A DNA stretch of 64,000 nucleotides from contig NZ_UCNN01000009.1 in the NCBI RefSeq assembly GCF_900473935.1, forward strand, positions 1-64,000. The letters are read 5' to 3'. Shown piece after piece: positions 38,459 through 47,954 of this stretch. How positions within the stretch are numbered: the first letter of the stretch is position 1; every line of letters begins with the position of its first letter. The DNA comes from Synechococcus sp. UW105 (GTDB taxonomy: Bacteria > Cyanobacteriota > Cyanobacteriia > PCC-6307 > Cyanobiaceae). Under the pieces are notes generated by a model, which worked only from the letters and a program-made list of their open reading frames with translations, searched no databases and was not told the origin of the DNA. A program made the position numbers and the translations under genes.

Positions 38459-38462
38459 ATTC

Positions 38463-38498
38463 AAAACCCCCGAGGCCAAACGCTTCGGGGGTTTTTTG
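38463..38498. terminator. Terminator after tRNA-fMet
   Basis: AACCCCCGA (38465-38473) pairs with TTCGGGGGTT (about 38484-38493), followed by six T. A-rich flank on the left gives possible activity on the minus strand too. Confidence 0.9.
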
Positions 38499-38572
38499 TT
38501 GTTTGTCCAAGAGCCTCTGCTGCTGTCAACGAGAGAGGCGCAGATCCTGCGACATTGTTCTTAGCGGAGGGC

Positions 38573-40249
38573 ATGGATCAACACACAATGGCTTCAGGAT
38601 TCAGCACTGCCATGAACCAAAGCCCATTTGAGGCAATTGTGGTTGGCTCAGGCGCCACCGGAGGGGTGGCAGCGATGACTCTGGCGGAGGCAGGGGTCCG
38701 TGTTCTGGTGCTTGAGGCGGGTCCTGATCTCACCCCCCGGAAGGCGATGGGAGGAGAACCTGGCAACAGCATCCGCAGGCTGGAAGGACTCATCGGGGGC
38801 ACCCATCGCCGACAGGCCCAACATCCCGGTTATTGGAAACAAAATCCCCTGCTCTATATCGATGAGCAGAAGCATCCCTACAGCCATCCCCATCAGCGCC
38901 CATTCCTCTGGACCCGCGGCCATCAGGTGGGTGGCAGAAGCCTGACCTGGGGTGGCATCACCCTGCGACTATCGAATCGTGAGTTCAAGGCTGCCGCCGA
39001 GGATGGTCATGGGTCGGAGTGGCCGATTGACTACGACGATCTGGCACCGCACTACACCGCCCTGGAACAACTACTGGCGGTTCATGGTCGTCGCGACGGC
39101 CTCGAGCAACTGCCCGATGGGTGGGCGACTACTGCACTGCCCTCCACCAAAGAAGAAGAGGCGTTCGCCTCCAAAGTGCAACGAGAGCTTGGCTTCCCCT
39201 GGATAGCTTCTCGGGGCTTTGAACAACCGTACAAAAACCAAAAGGCCGCTTGGCCCCGTTCAAGCAGCACGGGAAGCACCCTGAAACGCGCCCTGGCCAC
39301 GGGGCTTGTGGAGGTTTGTAGCAATCAGATGGTGGAGAAGCTGGTGATCGCGCCAGGCCAAGATCGGGCCACGGGCGTGATCGCAGTGAACCTGAGCGAC
39401 GGCAGCCGCTGCCGCCTTGAAGCCCCCCTGATCGTGCTTTGCGCCTCCACGATTCAAAGTTTGCGCATTCTGCTGAATTCAGAAGAGCAACACTGCAGCG
39501 AAGGCTTCAGGGATCCCTCCGGGCGGCTAGGCCAATACCTGATGGACCACGTCTCCAGCTGTCGATTTTTCGCGATTCCAGCCCAGTCGGACGTGATCAA
39601 TCCCGCACCACTCTCAGGGGCGGGAAGCTTTTTCATCCCCTTTGGACCCTGTCTGGAAGGCACGAGGTCCGTGAATTTCCTTCGGGGCTATGGCCTGTGG
39701 GGAGGGATCAATCGCTTTGACCCTCCTGAAGCTCTAAAGCGCCAATCACACTCTCGTCTGGGCTTCTTGATCGGCCATGGCGAGGTGCTTGCACAGGCCC
39801 ATAACCACGTCAGCCTGTCCACCCAAACCGATCGATGGGACGTCCCCATCGTTCACATCGACTGTCGTTGGGGGTTGAACGAAGAAGCGATGGTGGAGCA
39901 CATGCAGAGCACGATGAAACAGGCCATCGAAGCCGCTGGTGGAGAGATGAGGCCACTCCAGGATCTTGTTCACATGCCCCTGATCGAACCACTGGTGGCG
40001 GGGAGTGCCGCGCTCGCCAGTGGAGCACCGCCCCCGGGGTACTACATCCATGAAGTGGGGGGTGCCGCCATGGGCAGCGATGAATGCACCAGCGTGGTGG
40101 ATCGATGGAACAGGCTCTGGCGCTGCCCGAACGTTCTAGTGGTCGACGGTGCCTGCTGGCCCACTTCAGCCTGGCAAAGCCCGACGTTGACAATGATGGC
40201 TGTCACCCGAAGGGCCTGCCAGCAAGCAATCAAAGGCGGGAACGACTGA
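38573..40249 (+). CDS. GMC-family FAD oxidoreductase
   Basis: A glucose-methanol-choline oxidoreductase type flavoprotein. It has an N-terminal dinucleotide fold VVGSGATGGVAAMTLAEAGVRVLVLEAGP, a central GGRSLTWGGITLRL and the C-terminal GMC block HEVGGAAMGSDECTSVVD..WRCPNVLVVDGACWPTS. Substrate unknown; alcohols or sugars are typical. With ATG 38573 (preceded by GGAGGG) it has 558 residues; an upstream TTG at 38555 is less likely. No partner gene sits next to it on the same strand. Confidence 0.9.
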   Translation: MDQHTMASGFSTAMNQSPFEAIVVGSGATGGVAAMTLAEAGVRVLVLEAGPDLTPRKAMGGEPGNSIRRLEGLIGGTHRRQAQHPGYWKQNPLLYIDEQKHPYSHPHQRPFLWTRGHQVGGRSLTWGGITLRLSNREFKAAAEDGHGSEWPIDYDDLAPHYTALEQLLAVHGRRDGLEQLPDGWATTALPSTKEEEAFASKVQRELGFPWIASRGFEQPYKNQKAAWPRSSSTGSTLKRALATGLVEVCSNQMVEKLVIAPGQDRATGVIAVNLSDGSRCRLEAPLIVLCASTIQSLRILLNSEEQHCSEGFRDPSGRLGQYLMDHVSSCRFFAIPAQSDVINPAPLSGAGSFFIPFGPCLEGTRSVNFLRGYGLWGGINRFDPPEALKRQSHSRLGFLIGHGEVLAQAHNHVSLSTQTDRWDVPIVHIDCRWGLNEEAMVEHMQSTMKQAIEAAGGEMRPLQDLVHMPLIEPLVAGSAALASGAPPPGYYIHEVGGAAMGSDECTSVVDRWNRLWRCPNVLVVDGACWPTSAWQSPTLTMMAVTRRACQQAIKGGND

Positions 40250-40508
40250 ACAAATCATCCAAATAGCGCTCAGTGACTGCACGGTCTTCACAACCGTTCT
40301 GAAAGAGGAAGTTGGCCAGAGCCGAGCTCATCACCCGGTACTGATCCCAGCTGGGATGACGACCAATGAAGTCCTTCATGCCGCGGTACAGCAGCTCGGG
40401 AATTTCAGCTTCAAGACTGACAAAGGTGGAGGGAGCAGGCAAAGCAGAGCTACCGACCTCGAGAGTTTCTGCCGCTTCAACACAAAGTTCGAGATGGTTG
40501 CGATCCAC
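40230..40508 (-). CDS. DUF2811 protein
   Basis: A 92-residue cyanobacterial family of unknown function. The core FVSLEAEIPELLYRGMKDFIGRHP with SWDQYRVMSSALANFLFQNG (about residues 30-72) matches the family. The N-terminus, from GTG 40508, is variable; the conserved part could start later. It overlaps the GMC gene tail by 20 bases on the opposite strand. Confidence 0.8.
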   Translation of the reverse strand: MDRNHLELCVEAAETLEVGSSALPAPSTFVSLEAEIPELLYRGMKDFIGRHPSWDQYRVMSSALANFLFQNGCEDRAVTERYLDDLFSRSRL

Positions 40509-40898
40509 TTAGGCCCCTCAGTCGGTCATTGCTGTCCCACTAAGAAGCCACAAACCAAGGGGGAACGTCAAAGGGTGCGAGCAAAATCGACCATGCCCCA
40601 ATCTCTAGTGAGACTCACTGCGGCGCAGGGGGGCTATTAGCGACGACTTGCGATCAGCAAAGACGAGACCAAACCCGCCGAAGCTGTCAAGAAGTGTCCG
40701 ATACAGAAGCGTCCAACCGAAGCATTCCCCAGTTTCCGGCGCAAACGCCTAGGTGTCGTGGAAAACAACCGCAAAGCTGTGGAAAACACCGAAAGAATGT
40801 CCGAGAGCTAAAACCGATAAGCTCTTCTTATCGGAGAAAGTCTCAAGAGACCAGGGCAAGACTGAGATCGTCGAGGCCCACAGATCCACTGGTTTCCT
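40509..40898. other. 390-base intergenic stretch with two DnaA-box-like sites
   Basis: No gene is supported. It holds CGTGGAAAA (40757-40765) and TGTGGAAAA (40778-40786) in direct orientation, 12 bases apart, and the hairpin at 40814-40834. Open frames here lack ribosome-binding sites. Confidence 0.4.
40808..40836 (-). terminator. Probable terminator of the CbiX gene
   Basis: CCGATAAG (40814-40821) and CTTATCGG (40827-40834) form a perfect 8-bp stem with a 5-base loop. On the minus strand four T follow, a modest T-run, 60-90 bases past the CbiX stop. Confidence 0.6.
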
Positions 40899-42005
40899 TC
40901 AGGTTTCGGTGTCAAAAGGTTCGCCTTTTGCAGACACCTTGCGAAGAGTCTCTGGCCCTAGAGGGTGATCGGCATGGGGATAGGGGTGGTGTCCGTGTCC
41001 ATGCTCGTGCGCATGATCATGGCTGTGCTGATGCCCTCCACCCAGAGGAATGGGAATGCCGTCGGGTTGACACGCACCTGTGCACTCGTGTTCGCAGAGC
41101 TCACATCCATCGGTGAGGCCCTCAACGTGGTGGTGGTGACTTTCCTGTGCGAGGCCAACCTCAGCCTCGAAGCCAAGAACCTGAGCCCGGTACTTGCAGA
41201 GCGAGCAATTCATGGCCGTCTCGCCACCCAGAACTTCCTGCACCCGTTCCACAAAGGTGTCGAGCACAAGCGCGTGATCTCCGAGATAGCCGGCTGAAAC
41301 AAAATCCACATCCGGATGGTCAGCAGCCACTAAGGCGGTGTGCTGACGAATGCGGCTCACCAAAACGCCTGAAAAGAGGAAATAGGGGAACACGACGATT
41401 CGTTTAAAACCCAGACGCACCACATGCCGCAGGCCTGGCTCCACCAAAGGGAACGTCACGCCGGAATACACCGTTTCACCCCACCCGAAACCGAGACCCT
41501 CAACAAGCATGCGGGTGATCTTGGTGACGTTGGAATTCGCATCCGGATCGGAAGAGCCACGGCCCACCACCACCAGAAGCGTTTCTTCGAGCGAAACGTC
41601 ACTGGGGGACTGGGCCAAAGCTTCCTGAATGCGCGCGCCGGCCGCAGCGATCATCAAGCGATCCACCCCAAGCTCACGGCCGTAATCGATGGTCAGTCCC
41701 GTTTCGGCGCTGTACGTATTGAGAACCGAAGGAATGTCGTTCTTGGCATGACCGGCGGCGAACAACATCGCAGGCACCGCCAGAACACGCTTCACCCCCT
41801 GAGCCCGCAGTCGATCAAGGGAGTCTCGAAGGATCGGCTTGGCAAATTCGAGATAACCATGCTCTACCGGAAGGCCTCCCATTCTTGGCCTGAGTCCATC
41901 AGCAAGGCTGGCGAACTCCTCCACCGCCTGGCGGTTGCGACTGCCATGACCACAGATGAGGACGCCCACATCTTCTGCCTTGAGCTCAGACAAACCCGCA
42001 GTCAC
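40899..42005 (-). CDS. Two-domain CbiX/sirohydrochlorin chelatase with Cys/His-rich tail
   Basis: A chelatase of the CbiX/SirB type, inserting Fe2+ for siroheme or Co2+ for cobalamin. Domain 1 has the metal-site His20 in CGHGSR and a second site at AGHAKNDIPS; domain 2 (about 135-260) carries VVVGRGSSDPDANSN and FPYFLFSGVLV. The tail after residue 268 has MNCSLC, HHHH, CELCEHECTGAC and a run rich in His/Gly up to PHADHP, similar to long-form CbiX proteins with an iron-sulfur cluster and metal-storage tail. The 368-residue length fits that long form. Transcribed divergently from the FAD oxidase. Confidence 0.85.
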   Translation of the reverse strand: MTAGLSELKAEDVGVLICGHGSRNRQAVEEFASLADGLRPRMGGLPVEHGYLEFAKPILRDSLDRLRAQGVKRVLAVPAMLFAAGHAKNDIPSVLNTYSAETGLTIDYGRELGVDRLMIAAAGARIQEALAQSPSDVSLEETLLVVVGRGSSDPDANSNVTKITRMLVEGLGFGWGETVYSGVTFPLVEPGLRHVVRLGFKRIVVFPYFLFSGVLVSRIRQHTALVAADHPDVDFVSAGYLGDHALVLDTFVERVQEVLGGETAMNCSLCKYRAQVLGFEAEVGLAQESHHHHVEGLTDGCELCEHECTGACQPDGIPIPLGGGHQHSHDHAHEHGHGHHPYPHADHPLGPETLRKVSAKGEPFDTET

Positions 42006-42070
42006 ACGTCTTTCTCACCTGAGGTGACCCTATCGCCAGCAATGACGCGATGATTTCTTTAGAGCGCTGA

Positions 42071-43345
42071 TTGCCAGTGGCCCCGGTTCGCAATCCCCTC
42101 GCTGCTGATTGCCTGACGAAGGGAACGCTATTCCCCTCATCAACGGAAGTCGAATCGATTCTGCGCAGCGCACCACAACCGTTACCCCTGAGAATCTGCA
42201 GCGGTGGCACCACCAGTCGCTGCACAGAGGATCAGCATTGGACGCTTGATCTGAGCGACGGGCACCGAACCCTTGTCCTGAACAACGATCACACCAGTGT
42301 CCGCTTGGGTGCTGGCCTGACCATGGGTGAGATTCAAGCGGAGCTGGCCATCCACCGGAGAATGATCCCCACCGGACTCTCGGGCCTGCCCGGCGCTGGG
42401 TTCCTGATTACTGGTGGCATGGGCCCCCTCAGCCGCAGCCTCGGTCTAGCCATCGACCACATCGAGGGGATCAGAGGCATTTGGGGCAATGGACACCGCT
42501 TCCGCATCACCCGACCCGGTGATGCCCTGCTGGAGCACAGTCCCGAGCACATGGAATGGCGGGGACTGCTTGGAGCTGCGCTCTTTCTCGGGGTGGTGCA
42601 GGAACTCGATCTGCAAACGACCCCACTCCTATCCGTGGAGATCCTTCAAGGCTGTGTGACCCCTCAAGAGCTCGAGGCGCTGATCTTGGAGGCAGAGGGC
42701 TTCCCGAACGGAATTAGCCTGCAATGGTGCTGGGGAGCACGGCTTGAAGTCATGCTTGTGGCCAGATCAGACGATCGTTTAGCCCTCCAGATTCTCAGGC
42801 ATCAACGCGAGGCGCGAAAGCTCTCACAACCGCTGTACACGCACCTAAGCGGGATTCATCAGCTTCCAGCCTTGGGGGCGATGAGTCTGGCCCTCACCGA
42901 TGAAGCGCCTGTGCATCAAGAGGTTTTAGGCCTGCTTGGACCACGATGGAGCGACCAAAGCCAGGCCATGATCACGGCCCTGGGGGTTGCCATGGCCAAT
43001 CGCCCTCACCACCGATGCACGATCGCTTGCCAACAGCTGGGAGGCGCCGTGAGCCAACAGCCCTGCAACAGCAGCTCGTTCATCCACCGCCAAGCCGAGT
43101 GGAAACCGTGGATCACCGCCAGCTGGCCACCTGGAGATCGGAGCGGTCGCCAAGCCAGTCTGCGCTGGCTCGAGCAGGTTCGAGACTGCCTCCATCCCCT
43201 TTGCCCCGGCGTGCATCTGGCTCAGCTTCACGACCATCTGCCTTGGCACGCGCGCGAACTCGAGCAAGCCTTCGGATCCTGGCTGCCGCATCTACGGGAT
43301 CTAAAGCAACGACTCGATCCCAACGGGGTGCTGCCGATGCTGTGA
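42071..43345 (+). CDS. FAD-linked oxidase (PCMH-type FAD-binding)
   Basis: A 424-residue flavoprotein. The N-terminal FAD-binding part shows [29 protein letters not shown] and [17 protein letters not shown]; the C-terminus has the berberine-type ending [14 protein letters not shown]. The His normally carrying covalent FAD in such proteins is replaced around CSGGTTS, so non-covalent FAD is expected. The start is TTG 42071, or possibly GTG 42077; no ATG is near. Substrate unknown. It lies 40 bases before the SulP gene and may share its transcript. Confidence 0.8.
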   Translation: MPVAPVRNPLAADCLTKGTLFPSSTEVESILRSAPQPLPLRICSGGTTSRCTEDQHWTLDLSDGHRTLVLNNDHTSVRLGAGLTMGEIQAELAIHRRMIPTGLSGLPGAGFLITGGMGPLSRSLGLAIDHIEGIRGIWGNGHRFRITRPGDALLEHSPEHMEWRGLLGAALFLGVVQELDLQTTPLLSVEILQGCVTPQELEALILEAEGFPNGISLQWCWGARLEVMLVARSDDRLALQILRHQREARKLSQPLYTHLSGIHQLPALGAMSLALTDEAPVHQEVLGLLGPRWSDQSQAMITALGVAMANRPHHRCTIACQQLGGAVSQQPCNSSSFIHRQAEWKPWITASWPPGDRSGRQASLRWLEQVRDCLHPLCPGVHLAQLHDHLPWHARELEQAFGSWLPHLRDLKQRLDPNGVLPML

Positions 43346-43385
43346 ATGCGGGGAGGGGATAGGGGCAGTGAGATACGGTCGCCGC

Positions 43386-44966
43386 ATGACGAACAGCGTT
43401 GGCATGCGGCAGTGGTTCGACAATCCAGCCAAGGAGGTTCTCTCTGGCCTGGTGGTGGCTTTCGCCATGATTCCGGAAGCGATTGCCTTTTCCGGCATCG
43501 CTCATGTTGACCCACAGGTGGGCCTCTTCGGGGCGTTTTGCCTATCAGTGACGATCGCGTTCGTGGGCGGTCGCACAGCCATGATCACCTCGGCCACAGG
43601 CTCCACGGCCCTGCTGATGACCAGCCTGGTGGCCAGTGGGAATGCCCGCGGCCTTGAGCTTGGTGTGGAAGGCCTTGGCCTGCAATATCTACTTGTGGCA
43701 GGCATTCTCACCGGTGTGCTGCAAATTCTCTGGGGCTATCTGCGCCTGGCCCACCAGATGCGTTTTGTCCCCCAGGGGGTGCTGAGTGGATTCGTTAATG
43801 CCCTAGCCCTGCTGATTTTTCAGGCACAGCTTCCTCAGTTGGGAATCAATCTGCAATTCGGAGAGCATGGCGAGCACGGTGGTCAGGCAGTGCTGGCTAC
43901 AGCACAAATTCCGACGGTTGGATTGCTGGTGGTCCTGGGCTTGGTGATCATCTACGGACTCCCCAGGCTGACCCGGCTTATCCCCTCCCAGCTGGTGGCG
44001 ATCGTGGTGCTGACCATCATCAGCATCAACCTCAATCTGGACATCCCCACGGTCAAAAGCCTGGGGCAACTGCCTGGCAATCTGCCGATCCCCAGTCTTC
44101 CTTTCGGGGCCTTTGCCGATGGCAAGGTTCCCTTCAGCCTGGCGACGTTGGGCATCGTCTTGCCCACAGCCCTGTCGATCTCTCTCGTTGGCCTGATGGA
44201 GACGTTCCTGACCCAGGACATCCTGGACGACAAGACCGACACCACCTCCAATAAGAACCGTGAGGCGCAGGGGCAGGGCATTGCCAACCTCGTCTCATCG
44301 CTGTTCGGAGGCATGGCGGGCTGCGCACTGGTAGGGCAGTCGGTGATGAACATCGACAACGGAGGACGGGGTCGCTTTTCGACCCTGTTCTCTGGCGTCA
44401 GCCTGATGGCCATGATCCTTCTGGCCAGAGGCTGGGTACAGCAGATCCCGATGGCTGCTCTGGTGGCAGTGATGATCAGCATCGCCGTCAGCACAGCAGA
44501 TATCAATGGGCTGCGTGCCATCGGCCGCCTTCCCAAAAGCGACACCGCTGTGATGGTGATGACCTTTGCGGTGACGATGCTCACCACCCCCCACAACCTT
44601 GCCCTTGGCGTGTTGGCAGGTGTAGCGCTCGCCGCTCTGCTGTTCAGCAGAAAGGTGGCGAAGGTGATCAAGGTGGATGTCGAGGACATCGCCCCAGACC
44701 ACCGGCGTTATCGAGTCACCGGCCAGCTGTTCTTTGTCAGCAAGGTGTATTTCCTCCAGGGCTTTGATGTCCATCAACATCCGCCGCGGATCACGATCGA
44801 TCTCAGCAACCTGCATATCTGGGACCAGACCGGTGTCGCGGCTCTCAATCAACTCACCCGCAAGCTGGAACGTGGGGGATCAGAAGTGACCGTGGAGGGC
44901 CTCAACCCTGAAAGCCTTGATCTGCTCAAACGGATCGGCTCTCAGCCAGAAGCTGCTCACGGTTAG
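43386..44966 (+). CDS. SulP-family anion transporter with STAS domain
   Basis: A membrane transporter for sulfate, bicarbonate or related anions. From ATG 43386 it has 526 residues with 10-12 segments and the family blocks [22 protein letters not shown] (start), [19 protein letters not shown] and [15 protein letters not shown] followed by [14 protein letters not shown]. The STAS domain covers about residues 425-515 ([20 protein letters not shown]). In Vibrio and cyanobacteria relatives carry bicarbonate, but this protein is not the BicA subtype by sequence memory; the substrate stays open. Confidence 0.9.
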   Translation: MTNSVGMRQWFDNPAKEVLSGLVVAFAMIPEAIAFSGIAHVDPQVGLFGAFCLSVTIAFVGGRTAMITSATGSTALLMTSLVASGNARGLELGVEGLGLQYLLVAGILTGVLQILWGYLRLAHQMRFVPQGVLSGFVNALALLIFQAQLPQLGINLQFGEHGEHGGQAVLATAQIPTVGLLVVLGLVIIYGLPRLTRLIPSQLVAIVVLTIISINLNLDIPTVKSLGQLPGNLPIPSLPFGAFADGKVPFSLATLGIVLPTALSISLVGLMETFLTQDILDDKTDTTSNKNREAQGQGIANLVSSLFGGMAGCALVGQSVMNIDNGGRGRFSTLFSGVSLMAMILLARGWVQQIPMAALVAVMISIAVSTADINGLRAIGRLPKSDTAVMVMTFAVTMLTTPHNLALGVLAGVALAALLFSRKVAKVIKVDVEDIAPDHRRYRVTGQLFFVSKVYFLQGFDVHQHPPRITIDLSNLHIWDQTGVAALNQLTRKLERGGSEVTVEGLNPESLDLLKRIGSQPEAAHG

Positions 44967-45030
44967 AGAACGACCGGAGGCCTTGCCTGGCCTCCACAAC
45001 AATCAGCGCAATCTTCAGCAGTCACGCTGA

Positions 45031-45354
45031 TCAATCGGCTGTTGGAAGACCAACGAGGCACGTGTCGAGATCAGCTTTCATCACCTGATGCCGTTCTTGA
45101 AGGGCCGGATCTTCATCGAGGGCCTGCAGATATTGATCGGTCACGTCAACACCAATGCCAAGAATCAGACAGAGCGTTTGAAGATCCCCACTGGCAACGG
45201 CCCGCTCTCGGGCGCTCTCTCTGAGCACACCAATCAGAGCCATCTTGTTGTTGTAAGTGCTCCGTTCTGAATCTTCTGTAGAAAAACCAGCAGCAGGCCA
45301 AGTGAAGGCCATCAGCATCAACGCCAGCGCTGGCCAGGATCGGCTGGCGTTCAT
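45031..45354 (-). CDS. Exported small hypothetical protein
   Basis: A 107-residue protein with a signal peptide (MNASRSWPALALMLMAF, cut near AAGFST) and a helical mature part with two cysteines (LQTLCLILG; DLDTCLVG), likely disulfide-linked in the periplasm. No family recognised. It diverges from the amino-acid transporter operon, 108 bases away. Confidence 0.65.
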   Translation of the reverse strand: MNASRSWPALALMLMAFTWPAAGFSTEDSERSTYNNKMALIGVLRESARERAVASGDLQTLCLILGIGVDVTDQYLQALDEDPALQERHQVMKADLDTCLVGLPTAD

Positions 45355-45462
45355 TCAGGCACCCAAGAGCGGAATTCTGATCACGCTAAGGAGGTTGATC
45401 GTGTCTGACCACCAAGCAAATCCACAAAGCGTCTGAGACACTTGGGGTCGCAGCAGTTGAGC

Positions 45463-46512
45463 ATGCCGTTCCGCACCCTCTGGGTCTCGCTCGCCGCTGC
45501 ACTGATGCTGCAGGCTTGCGCCACCCTTGGCGAAGGCGGTGCCTCTCGCCTGGGTCTGATCCAACAGCGTCAAACGCTCCGATGTGGCGTCAGCGGCAAG
45601 ATTCCTGGCTTCAGCTTTCTGAGCTCAGACGGCGACTATTCCGGCCTCGACATCGATCTATGTCGAGCCTTTGCCGCAGCCTTCATCGGTGATGCCGATG
45701 CCATCGAGTTCCGGCAGCTCACCGCTCCAGAACGCTTCACAGCCCTGAGGACTGGCGAGGTCGACCTGCTCTCGCGCAACACCACCTTCAACCTCAGTCG
45801 GGATGCGGCTGGCGGCAATGGCGTCAGCTTCGCGCCGGTGGTGTTCCACGACGGTCAGGGCTTGATGGTGAAAACCTCTCGAGGGATCCGCACGATCGAC
45901 GACCTCAACGGTGAGACCATCTGCGTGGGCTCAGGCACCACCACGGAACAGAACCTCAACGATGCCTTTGAAGCACGCGGAATTGCCTACACACCAATCA
46001 AATACCAAGACCTCAACCAGGTTGTAGCCGGCTACCTCCAGGGTCGATGCGCGGCGATGACCTCCGATCGCTCACAACTGGCTGCGGCCCGTTCAGGCTT
46101 CGCCAAGCCAAAGCAACACCAGATTCTCGAAGCCGTATTGAGCAAAGAACCACTGGCTCCCCTGTCGGCGGGTGGGGACCAACGCCTTGGAGATGCAATG
46201 CGCTGGGTGGTGTATGCCCTGATCACGGCAGAGGAACTAGGGATCACCAAGGCGAATGTGGGGGATTGGCTCGACAAGGCAAACAAACAGACAGAGCTAA
46301 CGCGTCTGCGCCGTTTCCTTGGAGTTGATGGAGATCTGGGCATGAAGCTCGGTCTCGAAGCGGATTTTGTCGTCAAGACGATTGCAGCCACCGGCAACTA
46401 TGGCGAGATCTACAACCGTCATCTCGGCCCGAACAGCGCCGTCCCGATTCCACGAGGGATCAATCAGCTGTATCGCGATGGGGGGGCAATGACAGCTCCG
46501 CCCTTCCAGTAG
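45463..46512 (+). CDS. Polar amino-acid ABC transporter, solute-binding lipoprotein
   Basis: The periplasmic binding protein of a polar amino-acid importer of the AapJ/NatF type. From ATG 45463 it has 349 residues. It has a signal with lipobox LQAC, then GVSGKIPGFSFLS, YSGLDIDLCRAFAAA, the block FTALRTGEVDLLSRNTTF, IRTIDDLNGETICVGSGTTTEQN and, near the end, KTIAATGNYGEIYNR. Starts an operon that continues with both permeases and the ATPase; its TAG shares one base with the GTG of the next gene. By family it recognises general polar amino acids. Confidence 0.92.
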   Translation: MPFRTLWVSLAAALMLQACATLGEGGASRLGLIQQRQTLRCGVSGKIPGFSFLSSDGDYSGLDIDLCRAFAAAFIGDADAIEFRQLTAPERFTALRTGEVDLLSRNTTFNLSRDAAGGNGVSFAPVVFHDGQGLMVKTSRGIRTIDDLNGETICVGSGTTTEQNLNDAFEARGIAYTPIKYQDLNQVVAGYLQGRCAAMTSDRSQLAAARSGFAKPKQHQILEAVLSKEPLAPLSAGGDQRLGDAMRWVVYALITAEELGITKANVGDWLDKANKQTELTRLRRFLGVDGDLGMKLGLEADFVVKTIAATGNYGEIYNRHLGPNSAVPIPRGINQLYRDGGAMTAPPFQ

Positions 46513-47420
46513 TGGCCGTTATGAAAGGGACACGCCGCTGGCTGCTGCAACTCGCCGTGGTGGTGCTGCTGCTCACCCTGATGGGGGTGCTGATCAACAA
46601 CCTGGCGGTCAACCTGCTCCGCACAGGTTTGGGCCTGAGTTTCAGCTGGCTGAGTCGTCCCACAGGCTTTGCCCTTGCCGAACACGCTCTGCCTTATTCG
46701 CCCTCAGATAGCTATGCCTGGGCGTTGTTCGTGGGTTGGATCAACAGCCTCAAGGTGATTAGCGCTGGCCTTGTCGCCGCCACAATCCTCGGAGTACTAG
46801 CGGGTTCGGCGAGGAGAAGTACCAATCCTCTGCTTCGAGCTCTAGCTGCGCTCTATGTGAGTGTGATTCGCCAGATCCCCCTGCTGCTGCAGCTGTTTTT
46901 CTGGTATTTCGTGGCCCTGCTCGGGCTACCGCAATCGAATCCATCACCGCTGGGCTCCCTCTTCACTCTTACAAACCAGGGGATCGCTGTTCTGGGAGTG
47001 CATCTCAGCGTGGAATTCACCGCTGTGCTGTTGGCACTCAGCGTGTTTACAGGTGCTTCGATCGCCGAAGTGGTGCGTGGTGGCCTCGATTCGGTCCCGC
47101 GCGGGCAATGGGAGGCCTTCAGAAGCCTGGGCCTCTCCGAGCGCTTGGGTCTGCGAAAAGTGGTGCTCCCCCAGGCTCTTCCAGCAATCCTTCCAGGTCT
47201 CAGCAGTCAGTACCTCAATCTCGCCAAAAACAGCACTCTGGCCATCGCTATCGGTTACTCCGATCTCTACTCAGTCAGTGACACCAGCATCACCCAGACA
47301 GGCCGGGCGATTGAAGGTTTTCTGCTGCTGTTGTTGAGCTTCCTGCTGCTCAATCTGCTCATCAATGGCGTGATGCAACTGCTCAACCGAGCCGTGATTC
47401 GGCGTGGGCAGCGCTCTTAA
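46512..47420 (+). CDS. Amino-acid ABC transporter permease 1
   Basis: A 302-residue inner-membrane permease of the AapQ/NatG type (HisM family). One N-terminal segment lies at about 13-35. The conserved core follows with VSVIRQIPLLLQLFFWYF, the EAA loop AEVVRGGLDSVPRGQWEAFRSLG and LPQALPAILPGLSSQYL. GTG 46512 overlaps the binding-protein stop; ATG 46521 is the alternative start. Pairs with permease 2 to form the channel. Confidence 0.92.
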   Translation: MAVMKGTRRWLLQLAVVVLLLTLMGVLINNLAVNLLRTGLGLSFSWLSRPTGFALAEHALPYSPSDSYAWALFVGWINSLKVISAGLVAATILGVLAGSARRSTNPLLRALAALYVSVIRQIPLLLQLFFWYFVALLGLPQSNPSPLGSLFTLTNQGIAVLGVHLSVEFTAVLLALSVFTGASIAEVVRGGLDSVPRGQWEAFRSLGLSERLGLRKVVLPQALPAILPGLSSQYLNLAKNSTLAIAIGYSDLYSVSDTSITQTGRAIEGFLLLLLSFLLLNLLINGVMQLLNRAVIRRGQRS

Positions 47421-47447
47421 GCTTCGCCTGACACCTCGGGCAGCATC

Positions 47448-47954
47448 ATGCCTTCCAAGCCGAAACTCGCAGCAATTCTGCTCACGATCGCTGCCGTGGC
47501 TGCAATCCTGCTTCCCTTCCTCTCAGCCACGCTGCTGACGGTGGGCTTGGGTGGCATCGCCTTCGCTGCGGGAATCGGCCAGTTCCTCCGACTGAGTGGT
47601 CCGGAAGCTGCCTCAGCCAAACTGTTCCGGGCGCTTTCCGGCCTTTTGTATTGCGCCGCTGCCGTCTGGGTACTGGTCGACCCGATCGACAGTGAGATCA
47701 GTCTCACCCTGTTCGCTGGTGTCCTGATGTTGGTGAATGGAGTGATGGAACTGGCGGCCGGTGCCAGCGCTGGAGGCCAGAGTGGTGGTTTTGTGCTTGT
47801 GGATGGCCTGATCACCTCTCTACTGGGTCTCTTTCTTGTTCTGGAATGGCCGAGCGACAGTCTCTGGGCCCTCGGCACACTGTTTGGCGTTGGTCTGTTC
47901 ATGACCGCCCTGAATCTGTTCAGAGCTGAGCAATCGGCACCGCCAGCGGGCTAA
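47448..47954 (+). CDS. HdeD-like (DUF308) membrane protein inside the ABC operon
   Basis: A 168-residue protein with about six hydrophobic segments, the repeated two-segment pattern of DUF308/HdeD proteins (GLGGIAFAAGIGQF, LFAGVLMLVNGVMELAAG, LFGVGLFMTALNLF). HdeD in enterobacteria is linked to acid stress; the role here is unknown. It stands between the two permease genes, 27 bases after the first, with its stop overlapping the second permease start (TAATG). The coupling suggests co-expression with the transporter rather than a chance insertion. Confidence 0.8.
   Translation: MPSKPKLAAILLTIAAVAAILLPFLSATLLTVGLGGIAFAAGIGQFLRLSGPEAASAKLFRALSGLLYCAAAVWVLVDPIDSEISLTLFAGVLMLVNGVMELAAGASAGGQSGGFVLVDGLITSLLGLFLVLEWPSDSLWALGTLFGVGLFMTALNLFRAEQSAPPAG

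Noticed and set aside
40909-40938. GGTGTC/GACACC hairpin with inner AAAAGG/CCTTTT stem
   Set aside because: It overlaps the last codons of CbiX and lacks a T-run, so coding constraint explains it as well as a terminator would.
40694-41116. 140-residue plus-strand frame
   Set aside because: Its second half is antisense to the CbiX tail and its first half covers the hairpin and box-like sites; no motif.
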